Below are positions 9,302 to 20,342 of a DNA stretch of 64,000 nt, piece after piece (the stretch's first letter is position 1; each line of letters opens with the position of its first letter). A program made the translations under genes and the position numbers. Source of the stretch: Dipteris shenzhenensis (Eukaryota; Polypodiophyta; Polypodiopsida; Gleicheniales); assembly GCA_047967505.1 (NCBI GenBank), contig CM106541.1; one strand, given 5' to 3'. Below the pieces are notes generated by a model. It saw only the letters and a list, made by a program, of their open reading frames with translations. It was not told the origin of the DNA and did not search any database.

Positions 9302-11862
9302 ATGCCGAGAGATGCTTATTGGGTCCATGTCTCCCTCCTGGTAGTTATAAAGGAGGCGGTGGCTCCAAGAAGTGGAGATGCAACTATTGCGGCATAAGCA
9401 AGACGGGGTCTGTCACACGGGTGAAAGACCATCTAGCAGGTGTTCCCTGCAAGGATGTAGGACCTTGTGAGTTCGTGCCTACTGCAGTGAAAGGTGGCCT
9501 AGTAGAATGGAAGCGTGCGCGTATGGCAGCCTTGGCTGCAAAAAGTAGAGGACAAGGGCTGCAAGATGAAGAAGAGGCTGCTGACACTGAGCCATTGGAT
9601 GATGCCAGCACATTGGGTTCTGCAAAGAGAAGTAGAGGGGCATCAACTACATCGAGCGCAGGTCCTAGTGCCACAAGAACGCCCTTGCCACATGGATCAA
9701 TTAGTGTGGATGCTAGTGCGGGGAAAAGAGGATCACTGCAAAGGTCTAGCATTCAAGCACGCTTGCAAAAGCAAGCAGTGAAGGAGGCCACTAGTGAGCT
9801 CACAAAGCTCTTCATACAATGTGCAATACCCTTTCATGTGGCGAAGACTACACGATGGAGGAAGGCCATGAGAGCCGTAAGCCGCATTGGGTATGAATGG
9901 GAAGGGCCTACATATGAGGCCTTGCGGACAAGAGAGCTAAGAAGAGAGAGGGAATGTGTGGAAGACCAAATGAAGCCCTTGAAAGAGACTTGGAAAAAAT
10001 ATGGATGCACACTCTTATGCGATGGATGGTCAGATGCACGCAAGAGGAATGTGTACAATATTTTAGTATCTTCTTGCAAGGGAACCATGTTCTTGAGAGC
10101 CATAGACGCTTCCACTGCAGGTACAGTGATTACAGGGCTATATATTTGGGAGCATTTACGGGCAGCCATTATGGAGATAGGTGTTGAGTATGTGGTGCAG
10201 GTGGTGACAGATAATGGCAGCAATTGTGTGTCAATGGGTGCCATGTTAGAAGATGAGTTCCCTAAGATTGTGTGGACACCCTGTGCCTCACATTGCCTTG
10301 ATCTTTTGATCGAGCACCTAGGGAAGATACCTTGGATTGATGCCATCTTCTCCACAGCCCGCAGTATCGTGAAGTTTGTCACGAAGAGACCCAAAGTCCT
10401 CAGCATCTATCGGGCTTACAGTGACCTTGAGCTATTGAAACCTCCAACCACAAGGTTTGCTTACATGTTCATAGTGGTGGAGAGGCTTGTGCGAGTGCGC
10501 CAGGGCTTGTTGCGCACGGTTGTGTCTCGGGAGTGGGGAGATTGGGATGATAGAGGCCAAGCAAAGTCTATCAAATTTTTTCGCATGATCATGGATGAGT
10601 CTTGGTGGAATGAGGCGGAGGCATTAATCAAATCGATTAATCCTATCTACACGGTGCTTCGCATCACAGACATGGAGGGAAGCACATTAGGGCTCTTGTA
10701 CGAGTTTATGGACAAGATTGGAGAGGCCCTCAACAGAAACACTTCCCTATCGCCTGATAAGTAAGACTTTTTACTTTTGTAATATGTATAATTATTGCAG
10801 TTACTAAATGGCAATTTGTTATCATGAAGCCTGGAATTTTCAGATATATATTATGTATGTACTATTATCTATAGTCTATGAATTTTGCATGCATAATGCA
10901 TTCTAATTTCTTGTGGCATGATTTAGGGTTGAGTCCATCCGTGCTATATGGAATAAGCGGTGGAATTGGTTCCACCGCCCAATCCATGCGGTGGCACATG
11001 TATTGCATCCGCTCTGGCGCAGTCAAGAGCAATATGAGAATGACGAGTTGGAGGAGGGGATGCAACAGTATCTACAAAATTGGACGGGTGGTGACTTGGA
11101 GATGCAACGAAGATTGGAGGATGAACTTCTATTGTTCCGCAATCATAGCCTCTCCTTTGGTCGACCTACAGCTAGGCTCCGAGAGACACAGTTGCAACCT
11201 GTCTCCTGGTGGGAGAAATATGGCAACTGTACTCCTACTTTGGTAAGAGTCTAAGAGACAAGTTCCAACGCCACTAGTTGGAGCTTAGTCGTTAAGTAAT
11301 TTGAAGTTTTATCTACTACAAATATGTTTAAAGTTATCAAGTTCCTGATACTTATCTCGGCTTAATTGGCTTATGGCAGAAACGCCTTGCTATACGTGTT
11401 CTCTCACAGGACTGCAGTTCCGGTCCTTGTGAGAGGAACTGGAGCACTTGGGCCCTCTTTCACACAAAGAAGAGGAAGAGATTGAGCACGGCTCAATTGG
11501 AGCGGTTGGTGTTTTGTCATTGCAACCTCCGTCTCCTTGAGTTCACCGCCGGCTGCCCCGAACCTCGCCAAGTGAATGTAGACAAGGTGGACGTGGAGAA
11601 GATGGAGGTCATACCAGATATCCCACGGGAGGAGCTGGACATATACACCATGTTGTATGAGGAGCTGTCAGCACCAGCACACCACACACGATCATACACT
11701 CAACCATCTGGAGATGGTGCTAGTACTTCAGTTGCACCCGATGGTCCTGATCCTGATGTTGATGATTCTTCTTCAGAGAGTGACACAGATGCCTCGAACT
11801 TATCTGAGGACGCAGAGGATGACGATGACGAGGAGGCCATGGATGATGCAGATGATCAGTAG
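9302..11862 (+). CDS. hAT transposase, BED finger and DUF659, three exons
   Basis: The proposed exons are about 9302-10760, 10927-11242 and 11380-11862, joined at GT/AG borders that keep the frame (PDK/VESIRAIW, then PTL/KRLAIRV). Order of parts: BED-type zinc finger (CNYC then VKDHLAG), a Ser/Ala-rich linker, DUF659 (CTLLCDGWSD, VVTDNGSNC, CASHCLDLL), and the C-terminal hAT dimerisation region (CSSGPCERNWSTWALFHTKKR). The tail is acidic. ATG 9302 reads MPRDAYWVHV in a different frame from the BED finger; the finger frame has an upstream stop at 9262 and no ATG before it. So there is either a small frameshift near 9325 or an unseen first exon. Otherwise the coding sequence of about 745 residues is intact. 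Confidence 0.82.
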
Positions 11863-12002
11863 TCCTACTGTTTTTTTATATCATCCATGAGTGCTTTTAT
11901 TTTGAGTCTTGCATGACTCATGAGTCATGAGTCATGAATCATGATCATGAAATTTGTGGACCATGAATCATGATCATCTATGGAGTCTGGACATTGAATA
12001 CT

Positions 12003-12038
12003 TTCAAGTTTCAAGTTTCAAGTTTCAAGTTTCAACTT
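12003..12038. repeat. TTTCAAG tandem repeat in hAT 3' region
   Basis: About five copies of TTTCAAG lie downstream of the transposase, in AT-rich sequence that also repeats ATCATGA (11925-11975). Confidence 0.7.
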
Positions 12039-12427
12039 GTGTGCTAAGTTTAAACTTTAAGTACTTCAAACTTCTAAATTTCAGATTCTTGTAATGCCAA
12101 ACTTGTTAGTCATGACTCATGATACATGTTGATTTCAGATTATTGAAGCATCATTCAAGAATTTAGAATCATAGAGGCATGAATCATGAATGATGCATTG
12201 ATGCTTGAAGGCTGAAGCCTGAAGCTTCAGCATTTAAGTATAGATAATTGTAATTTGTATTATGTATGATTTGCACTCTATTGATAATTATATTATGTAT
12301 AAAAAATAAATTTTTATACATAAATTGTATCATATTGCCGTTTCTTCCGTTTCCGTTTCGGCGGGGCCCAGAAACTCCGTTTCTTCCGTTTTCGTTTCTT
12401 CCGTTTCCGTTTCGGCTGGTAACTATG

Positions 12428-13142
12428 ATCCGCATCCCTGCCCTCCAATGGTTCTCCCGGAGCTTATTGGAAAACTTGCTTAGTGCACCAGTCGCAAAAC
12501 TAATGTTCGGCTGCGTGTTGCACAAGTAAATCAAACTGCCCACAAGCCTTCTGTACTTCGCTTCGTCCACAAGTGGTGATGAATCCTCACTTGAGAGCTT
12601 CACGTCAACCTCCATGGGAGTGCCAATTGTCTTGCACTTAGCCATGCCAAATGCCTTCAGTATCTCTCTAGCATACTTTCAGCTGTGAGATGAAGATCTG
12701 TTTTGGCTCTTGCCAAACTTCAATCCCCAAACAGAAATGCATCAGTCCAAGGTCTGTCATTTCAAACTCTCTTCCTAGCAAATGCTTTGTTTGCGAGATC
12801 TTCTCTTTATGGTTCCTTGTTATGACAAGGTCGTCCACATAAAGGACCACGATCATACAACTGCCTCCTTCTCTGAAGATATACAAATTTGCATCAGATG
12901 GGCTCCTCCTGAACCCGTTTTACAGAAAGTAGGCATCAATCTGCTGGTACCACGCTCGTGGGACTTGTTTCAGCCCGTAAAGTGCCTTCTTTAGTTTACA
13001 GACTTTACCTTCTGAACCGGGGATCACAAAACCTGGTGGTTGTTCCACGTATACCTCCTCCTTGAGATCTCCATTCAGAAAGGCGAATTTTACATCCATC
13101 TGAAACACAGGCCAACTTCCCTGTGCTGCTAAAGCCAAAACA
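12428..13142 (-). pseudogene. copia-B reverse transcriptase
   Basis: The minus-strand reading contains FQMDVKFAFLNGDL, KKALYGLKQVPRAWY, VVLYVDDLVI and YRRLVGSLIYL, covering most of the copia reverse transcriptase. Frame changes occur around 12900 and 12660. It breaks at 13142, before the first third of the RT, where a plus-strand LINE fragment begins. The downstream end is the hAT duplication. Confidence 0.8.
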
Positions 13143-13941
13143 TTGAGAATGGCAGAGGATACTAGATGGAGACTTTGGATTTTTCAAGGTCGACCTCTTG
13201 CGGAGCTTGACTGTGACCCAAGTGAGTGGGCATGGCCTGCTCCAGTGGCAGGCGATCATCCTCTTTCCTTTTTCCAGTACTCGATGAGGGCAAGTTACAG
13301 GCTTCAGCAGAGAGACTCTCATCACCTACCATTTGCCTCCCAGCATTGGCACGCACAGGGACTTACTGCAGAGCTCTTGCTGAGCTTCTGGACTCACTTT
13401 TGGGGCATCAGTAGAGCCAGGAAAGTCTCCTAGTTTCTTTGGCTCACTATACATAGGGGCATACCTATGGGTACTTGGCTTCAGCAGATGGGTAGACCCT
13501 CCTTGTGTATGCGTTGTCAGCTTGCAGAGGAATCTAGCAAGCATTGTTTATGGAGCTGCCCCAGCTCTAGAGTGGTATGGACAAGTATCTTCAGGTTGTT
13601 CTCACATGTTACATCCGAGTCCTTTCTGATGACATGGGGTGCTGCCCTTTGGGGGAGAGGATCTTGAGCCTTTACTCTCTTTGAGTCAGAGCCAGGAGAC
13701 CACGGTTTCTTCATGCAACGTTGCTAGAGACGGGGTCCCACAGAGGCCAGTATCATGGAGCCGCAGGATTTGGTTTTGGTACCTGTACCAGCTCAGGATT
13801 CCCTGCCTACTTCAGCTGCAGGGTCAGCCTGGGAGGTGATTTCCAGCATTACCCTATGGCGGATATGGTGTTCGCGATGTTCTTTTGTCCTTGGGGGCCA
13901 TTTATGCACGGAGGCTGACACTCTCGCTTCCATTTGGGCGG
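13143..13941 (+). mobile_element. plus-strand LINE fragment, C-terminal zinc region
   Basis: The plus strand reads CMRCQLAEESS then HCLWSC (about 13505-13556), the zinc-binding motif that follows reverse transcriptase in plant LINEs, with flanking WTSIFRLF-like sequence. It is the only clearly plus-oriented LINE piece in the window. Several frames are needed and neither a tail nor a target duplication could be identified. Confidence 0.5.
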
Positions 13942-14678
13942 AGATTTCTGGGAGGGCTGAAACGGGGAAACGCCACGTCAACAAGGGGGGGTTTAGAAAA
14001 GGGGGTTTTGAGATGAGAACACACACATTTAGATTGCTACAACCTATAACCTACCTATAACTTAAAATATAGTGCATAATACTTACCACAATGTCACCTA
14101 GAAGTTAGAACTTAGAACGCATTACAAATTAGAACTTAGAAGTTAACTTAGAAGGCTGAAAGAGAGGGCTGAAAGAGGGAGCTGAAGGAGGGTTGAAAGA
14201 GGGCTGAAGCATGAAAGAGGGCTGAAGGAGTGGAGTTAGAGCTTTGAAGGAGGGATGAAGGGGAGTAGATGATGATGGAGGGGGGCTGAAGCAGCCTGCA
14301 GGAGAGAAAGGAGTGCAAAGGAGTGAATGGGGCTCAAGGAGGGTTGGAAAACCTTGAGGATGGAGAGAGTATGATGTTGAAGGAGTGGAGGAGTGAAACA
14401 TTGCACAGGAGGCCAAAATTGAAATTAGAACGACCAAAATCGGGTTGGCGGCGGATTTTCGCGACATTTGGAGACCTTAGATGCTTTGTTGTCTGAAATG
14501 GGCCACTTCTGTGCCCTGAAACGCGTTTTAGGCTGGCTGAAATGTTTCAGCCAGCCGTTTCAAGGTCTTGAAACCTGAAACACGTTGCAGACCCTGAAAC
14601 GTGTTTCAATATCCAGGCTTCCTTGAAAGGGCGTTTCAGGCTAGGTTGGGATCTGAAATGCGTTTCAGTGTAACTATG
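13942..14678 (-). mobile_element. deleted, non-autonomous hAT derivative
   Basis: The right end GTTTCAGTGTAACTATG (ending 14678) matches the terminal repeat of the 8737-12427 hAT, and GAAAC/GTTTC motifs cluster at 14515-14665 and at 13945-13972. The middle is rich in GGGCTGAAAGAGGG-type sequence, like the reverse complement of the leader at 8930-9300 of the full element. No transposase coding is left. The outermost bases of the left end are missing and no 8-bp duplication was found. Confidence 0.6.
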
Positions 14679-15167
14679 ATAACCGTAGATGCGAGAAATC
14701 ATTATCAACATTGAGACAAAGTCAATGTGCATTAAAACAATACCCATAACTCGTGAAGGCTATTGCATTAAAACAATACCCAGAACTCTTGAAGGTTATT
14801 GCTTTTACGTATTTATTGTAGATGCTTATGATTCCTAAGTATACATTTGAGAACCTTTATATATGCCTGAGAATTGTAACTTAAGAGGCACTACCAGATG
14901 TGGAAATTCACAATGAAGAATATTCTTGCTGCTAAGGGATTATCGGGAATAGTTGATCAGAATTCCAAATGCTTAGTTAGTGGAGATGAAATATGGGAAT
15001 GCCATATTAACTCTTGCTTTGGTCATGAGCAGCAATGGTAAGGATGTTTAGAAGGAATATGAGGTCGCCAAGATATCCAGAGTGTTGAATGTTATTGACG
15101 TCAAGATGTAAGAGAGTTGGTAAGTCAGAAATGTGTTTTAGCCAGCAGGTAGAAGAATGCTCCACTG
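14679..15167 (+). other. AT-rich stretch with copia gag remnant
   Basis: Two tandem copies of a 38-bp unit (GCATTAAAACAATACCC...) lie at about 14729-14804. From about 14893 the plus strand reads MWKFTMKNILAAKGL, then GDEIWECHIN, which resembles the start of a copia gag; the frame then breaks. Too little remains to assign it to a family. Confidence 0.4.
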
Positions 15168-16237
15168 TTGGAATGGTCACCTCCCCATGTGTAAGCCCCC
15201 AAATGAGGAGAGCGTGGGGGAGGGAGACCTAGGGCAGGATGTGCCCAAGAGAGAAGAAAGAGAGGGGGCTGCTACATGGGCAGCACCTCACAGCCAAGAG
15301 TGAAAGAGATGGCTGCCACATGGACAGCAGCAAGGCTGTCATGTGGGCAGCACTGCTCAAGAGCATCTTGGAGAGCCTGGAGCGAAGAGGTCTTTGGGCT
15401 GTGAGTATCTGCAGCAGACGTGCAGGCGGACAGCACAACTGTACAGGCCAGTACGGAGGGCTGGAAGCAAGGTACGGAGCAGATGCAGATGACCAGAGGG
15501 CTGGAGCAAAGGCGCGGTACAGGTGGGTCAGGAGAGCAGGGTGAACAGGCGCTGACATGGCAGGAGATGGAGCAGCACATGGCAGCCCATATGGAGGGCT
15601 GGTTGGGCTGGGCAAAGCCATCCAACCAGGCCCTATCTAGGGCTGGCCAAGGGCTCAGCCCTTGCATGGAAGTGTGGGCCAAAGGCCCTAGAAAAGAGAG
15701 CCCCAAAGGGGCGTTTATATACAGTCCAGGTCAGGGCCTGGTCGGCCATAGGCATCCTGACTGGTCGGTTTTATGACTGGCCTTAGGGCCTATAAAAGCA
15801 GAGGCACTTGCCTCATTTCCATATCCAGCAGCCAGCAGTTCCAGGACAGAAAGGAGCAGCAGGAAGCCTACTCTGTGGACCTATCTACAGGAGGTGAGAG
15901 AGTGCAACAGGTGCTGCAGACTTAGCTCTAGGGAGAGGCTGGACCTTGGCTGTCTTCTAGGGCAGCAAGGTGCTGAGATCATCATACCTTCTGGAGCAGC
16001 CATTCACAAGCAGGCTGGAGCAGTGGAACAGGGACCTGTGTGCTGCAGACAAAGCTTGGCAGGGGCTGCCCACCTAGGCTGATTCACAGGCAGTAAGGTG
16101 GAGAAGAACACACTGGACGGAAAGTCTACTTACGCTTGAGGTGGAGCACGCGGACTCGAGTCTAGAGATAGCCGGCAGATAGGAGGAGGACCTTGTGGTT
16201 AGATTAGAGGACCACACCATTGGTGGGACTTTGGATT
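15168..16237 (+). mobile_element. truncated LTR related to the gag-only element
   Basis: It starts TGTTGGAATGGTCACCTCCCC and follows the 3987-5034 LTR through its landmarks (AAGCCCCC, GGGGGAGGGAGACCTAGGGCAG, GGAAAGTCTAC, GGTGGAGCACGCGGACTC, CACACCATTGGTGGGACT). It has its own longer middle section and a TATA box in GGCCTATAAAAGC at about 15786. Similarity stops at about 16237, so the last 230 bp or so of the LTR are missing. It represents a divergent subfamily, either a solo LTR or the end of a lost element. Confidence 0.7.
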
Positions 16238-16385
16238 TTACTCTTGAGGCTTCTCTATCATGACATTTCGATGCTCTGACGCACAGCAACATGCATGCAT
16301 GCACACACGAGCAGCACGCACGCACGACATTTCGATGCTCTAACGCACAGCAGCACACACGAGTGCGTACATTCCCACTCACGTG
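16238..16385. repeat. direct repeat of about 62 bp
   Basis: GACATTTCGATGCTCT-ACGCACAGCA occurs at about 16261 and again at about 16326, each followed by CACACACGAG- or ATGC-rich sequence. No coding potential is visible. Confidence 0.6.

Positions 16386-16428
<43 letters not shown>
16386..16428. repeat. (CT)n(AC)n tract, tail of LINE-A
   Basis: A compound microsatellite directly precedes the 3' end of LINE-A. A tract with the same CT-then-AC order is found at the other end of LINE-A (18369-18440). Confidence 0.9.
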
Positions 16429-16429
<1 letters not shown>

Positions 16430-18364
16430 TTTTGTGAGAAGAAATATTTTATTGCTATAAAATAATTATATTCATAGTTACTTCAAAAGTGGAGTAACTA
16501 CTACTCAATTGAAAATCTCAGTATAAGCTGTATATACATCATGATCAATCAAATGAGTTTGAAAGAAATCATATAACGATTGCTGCAGAGATCGTTTGAA
16601 AAAAAGAAAGGATGGAAAAGTAGGATCACCAAAAACTTTATGATTTCTGTCCATCCATAGAGTCCACAGTGCCCAGTAGCGCACCCAAACAAAAAATAAA
16701 ATCAAAACCCTGTCTAGCTGGATGAAAACCAAACAACTAGAAGAACCCGCCAAAAGTAACAGTAGGAAATCTCACTTGAAGCCCCTGTTAGATGAGAGCG
16801 AGGAAATCACAAGTGTGTGGACAGTGCCAGAAGATGTGAAGCACAGATTCAGTAGAATGTAGACATTTGCGGCAAGCAGCCGGAGCAATATGTCTATGTG
16901 CGAGTAATTGCCCAGATGGAAAAATGCCAAGTAGGACTCACCAAAGGAAAAGCTGTTGTTGAAGAGGGACTTTATAATCCCAAAGGAGATGCAGCCGCTT
17001 TCTCCACCACTTTAGTGGGCGATCCATATGCCAAATATCAGAAATCCAAGGCGGAAGTAATAACACTTTATACAAAGAAGGCATTGTGATATGTGAGAGC
17101 TTCAAAGGATGGGCTGAAGAGGAAGAAGAATGTAGAATCCAATCCTCAAGCCTATTTTGAAGTTCCAAATGAGGTACCGGCAAGAACGGTTGAAACATTT
17201 CTGAAATTTGATGCCACAAAGGATGGTAATGAGCTCCCAAACCATATTTGCTAGCAGCCATAGAAAAAGATAAAAGAGTGCCATCATCCTGAAGTACATC
17301 CGCCACAGAAGAAATGCATTTGACGCCACAGAAGAAATGCCTTTGAAAGATAGAAAATAAGAACGCCTGGGTTCTTGTATAGCCAAAGGAGGGTGGAATA
17401 CTTTGGACCAATAAATATTCTCAGCCCTCAAGGAATCTCCCGACAAAGAATCTCTGCCATTCCATTCCAAGTGGGATAAAATATGCTTCCAATCAAGAAG
17501 CAAACGAGAGACAAAAGGGCAGCCTCCGATCTTGCCTTGAATAGAGCCGAATAGGAAATCCCACTGTGTAGGCTACCAATGCCCAAAAGCAAAAGTATCA
17601 ATATGCAACAAAAGAAAGCGGATCATGAAAGCCCAAGGCTGATCCCCTTGCATAAACTGCAACATCATTTTCCCCATGTGAGCAAGTATATGCATTTGAA
17701 TATTGAGTATGTTCAAACCCCCGTGTATAGCCAAAGGAGGGTGGAATACTTTGGACCAATAAATATTCTCAGCCCTCAAGGAATCTCCCGATAAAGAATC
17801 TCTGCCATTCCATTCCAAGTGGGATAAAATATGCTTCCAATCAAGAAGCAAACGAGAGACAAAAGGGCAGCCTCCGATCTTGCCTTGAATAGAGCCAAAT
17901 AGGAAATCCCACTGTGTAGGCTACCAATGCCCAAAAGCAAAAGTATCAATATGCAACAAAAGAAAGCGGATCATGAAAGCCCAAGGCTGATCCCCTTGCA
18001 TAAACTGCAACATTATTTTCCCCATGTGAGCAAGTATATGCATTTGAATATTGAGTATGTTCAAACCCCCGTGCATCTTTGGAGAGCAGAGACGATGCAT
18101 AGAGAGTAATATGAGACTTTTCTTGCGATTTTTTGAACACCAAAAAATCTCCATGATAGCAGACATAAAGGAAACCAGATCTGCCTTAGTGAACATGATG
18201 AGAGGCAGATAGAATTGTATGTATGCTATCAAAATGGATTGCGTTATTCGCAAACGAACATGTAATGGCCAAGTTGCAAGCTTCCAATATTCAAGTTTCG
18301 CCCTCAACTTTGTGAGCACCCAATCAGTTTGTTGAGAACGAGTGAGCCCCCAACCTAGAGGATA

Positions 18365-18367
<3 letters not shown>
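16429..18367 (-). mobile_element. LINE-A, 5'-truncated LINE
   Basis: The minus-strand coding pieces include LTKLRAKLEYWK and LPLIMFTKADLV (RT thumb region), GGLNILNIQMHIL (the GGL motif after RT), and the C-terminal WVRYWALWTLWMDRN. The 3' UTR ends at the CT/AC tract. The frame is broken many times and a 348-bp segment is duplicated inside. Upstream it stops at the TC/AC tract that tails LINE-B. Confidence 0.75.
17378..18073 (-). repeat. 348-bp tandem duplication within LINE-A
   Basis: The segment 17378-17725 is followed at once by a second copy at 17726-18073 (constant offset 348). I find only about three differences (for example CCCGACAAAG/CCCGATAAAG and CATCATTTT/CATTATTTT), so the duplication is recent or has been homogenised. 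It repeats the GGLNILN coding part. Confidence 0.92.
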
Positions 18368-18368
<1 letters not shown>

Positions 18369-18436
<68 letters not shown>

Positions 18437-18440
18437 ACAC
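18369..18440. repeat. (TC)n(AC)n tract, tail of LINE-B
   Basis: About 21 TC units are followed by about 15 AC units with one AT interruption. Confidence 0.95.
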
Positions 18441-20013
18441 ATTTTGGTGAAACCACTGTATACATTAAGAAAATATTTTAGCAATGTGAATAGTCTCATA
18501 AAAAATCAGAAGCAGTGGAAAAACACCTCAAGACAAGAGATATCTAAATCATCTTGTTGACAAGGGGTGTGATTTTTTGGTGAGCTTTTTGTCACGAGCT
18601 TTTTTTTGATTTTCATGAATATTGTGAGCTTTTCATTCACCTGAGAGAGAGAGGGGGGGATGGGGGGGGTCATGGAGTGGGGTGGGTTGAAAGTTTGGGT
18701 TGTGGTTGCGGTTAAGAGGAGAGACGGGGGAAGGGGAGATAAAGGAAAGGGGGAGGGACGGGCACATGGGTAAGATGGCATGGAGAAGGGAGGGGAGGTG
18801 AGTTGGAACATATATTCGTTATCATAGTGGAGAACGTAGAGGGGGAACTTATAAGGTATGCAAAGAGGAGTGCAAGGAGGAGAGAGAGGATGAGGAATAT
18901 GAAAGTTATGTTCATCTACTAAATGCAAAGGGGAAGGGAGAGCATGTGGGAAATTTGTTCATTTTCAAAGTGTATAATTTGAAAGGTTTGACCTCATATT
19001 TGGATTCCTCGTCGAATTCCGGTCATTTTGAGTACCAGCATGACCATATTCCAATAAAAATTGAAAAAATGGTGTTTTTGTCATGAATTCAGTTTTGGCT
19101 TGTTTTGGGCCTATTTTGAGTCTGCGTAGACTCAAAATAGGCCCAAAACAGGCCGAAATGACAAAAACGCCATTTTTTCAATTTTTATCGGAATATGGTC
19201 ATGTTGGTACTCAAAATGATCAGAATTCGACGAGGAATCCAAATATGAGGTCAAAAGTTTCAAATTATACACTTTTAAAACGAACATATCTCCCATAGTT
19301 CCTCCCTTCTACTTTGAATATGGACATATATTCCACAATTTTTTGCCTCCTACTGCCACTCATATCCACCCCCCCCTTGTGCATAGTATACACTCTTCCA
19401 CCCCTCCCACATGCTATGAAAATGAACATATCCTATATCCTCTCCTCCTCTTTCTAACCTCCCCATCTTTCTTATAACAAAAACATGTATGGATTTCTAA
19501 AAAAAGCTCGCAAAAACAAAGGAAATGGCAAAAAAGCTCACATTAAAAATCTCGCCAAAAGATTTTCCTGGCTGATAAGCATCATATAGAGATTGTCTCA
19601 ATGATGCTCTGAAGAACTCCTATGGCTGAAGCAGACTTGATTTCTCTGCTTCCAAATTGTCCACAGTGCCCGAAATCCAACCCAATGAAAAAAGAGAGAG
19701 GATTGGGCTTGTATTGGAGCATATCTTCCAAATAGCCAAAAGAACTTGCCAAACTGATGGCCAGGAAACCTGAGTTGAAGGCAGTGAGAGATCCTATCAA
19801 GAAGAAGTATGGAATGAGGACAAAACCATAAAAGATGTGGGACAGTCTCAGCAGGATGGGAGCACCTCAAACAATGAGGAGCTGCAATTTTGCGTGTGGC
19901 CAAAGTGGCACCAATTGAAAAAACCCCCACTATACATCTCTAGAGAAACAATGTTTTTTTCCAGGGCAATTTACTTTTCCATATCAGTTTAAGATTGGAC
20001 TTCCACCATGGAA
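18441..20013 (-). mobile_element. LINE-B, 5'-truncated and split by a fold-back element
   Basis: The minus-strand coding at 20013-19565 reads WWKSNLKLIWKSKLP, CLRCSHPAETVPHLLWFC (zinc domain), WVGFRALWTIWK and RASLRQSLYDAY. It resumes on the other side of the fold-back element at 18570 with QQDDLDISCLEVFFHCF, which matches the last residues of LINE-E (DIDASCIELFFLCF). So 18441-18574 and 19561-20013 are one LINE. It is broken by frameshifts. Its 5' end abuts an AC tract. Confidence 0.75.
18575..19560. mobile_element. 986-bp fold-back element with central palindrome
   Basis: The ends are inverted repeats, TTTTGGTGAGCTTTTTG on the left and the complement of TTTTGGCGAGATTTTTAATG on the right, and the flanking GATT is repeated on both sides (18571-18574 and 19561-19564), though four bases may be chance. 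The two halves mirror each other through most of their length. The arms next to the centre (about 18955-19122 and 19126-19290) are about 90% complementary and meet at GAGTCTGCGTAGACTC. No ORF is likely. The superfamily is unclear. Confidence 0.75.
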
Positions 20014-20028
20014 GACACACACACACAC
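20014..20028. repeat. (AC)n tract, tail of LINE-D
   Basis: Seven AC units lie between the 5' end of LINE-B and the 3' end of LINE-D. Confidence 0.85.
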
Positions 20029-20327
20029 TTTTTTTAATGGTGAAATCTTATATTTCTGTGTGTGAAACCCCTAAAAGAGGTAAAATCCCACCAATAAGTA
20101 CAAAGGAAAAATTTACGAGTAAAGCCTCAGAGCAAAAGTCATGAGGCAGCCAAGTAAAAAGTTACAAGACAAATTGGAGGAGGATCGAACACAACATCCT
20201 CTAGTTTAAGATTGTTGCTTTGTAAAAAGAGATGCAGTGAAGAAACTGCACCGTCAATAAAAACCACCAGTTTTTTGCCCTTGTGATTCTTCTTAATATA
20301 AGCCCGGTGGCACCCGAAATTTTTGAA
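20029..20327 (-). mobile_element. LINE-D, short 3'-end fragment
   Basis: About 300 bp lie between two AC tracts. It starts with a T-run and TTTTTTTAATGGTGAAATC next to the AC tail, as LINE-A and LINE-B do (TTTTTGTGAG and ATTTTGGTGAAA). I infer that it is the 3' UTR of the same LINE group; no coding motif is visible. Confidence 0.5.
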
Positions 20328-20342
20328 TCACACACACACATA
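20328..20342. repeat. (AC)n tract, tail of LINE-E
   Basis: About seven AC units precede a T10 run and the LINE-E 3' end. Confidence 0.85.

Larger units (their letters stand above)
8737..12427 (+). mobile_element. hAT transposon, nearly complete, 3.69 kb
   Basis: The element is flanked by perfect ATCCGCAT duplications and has short imperfect terminal inverted repeats: CATAGTTGCACGAAACG on the left, and the complement of CATAGTTACCAGCCGAAACG on the right. Both ends are packed with GAAACG/CGTTTC hexamers (8748-8820 and about 12342-12415), which resemble the subterminal transposase-binding repeats of hAT elements. It encodes one spliced transposase on the plus strand. It is inserted in the RT/RNase H junction of copia-B. 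Confidence 0.9.
3972..13142 (-). mobile_element. copia-B, nested and truncated Ty1/copia element
   Basis: This is the host element for two later insertions. Its own minus-strand sequence survives in three pieces: the polypurine tract at 3972-3986, RNase H at 8191-8736 and reverse transcriptase at 12428-13142. Between them sit the gag-only LTR element (3987-8190) and the hAT transposon (8737-12427). Removing both insertions with one copy of each target duplication makes the pieces contiguous in the order RT, RNase H, polypurine tract, LTR. Upstream RT, integrase, protease, gag and the 5' LTR are missing beyond 13142. Confidence 0.75.
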
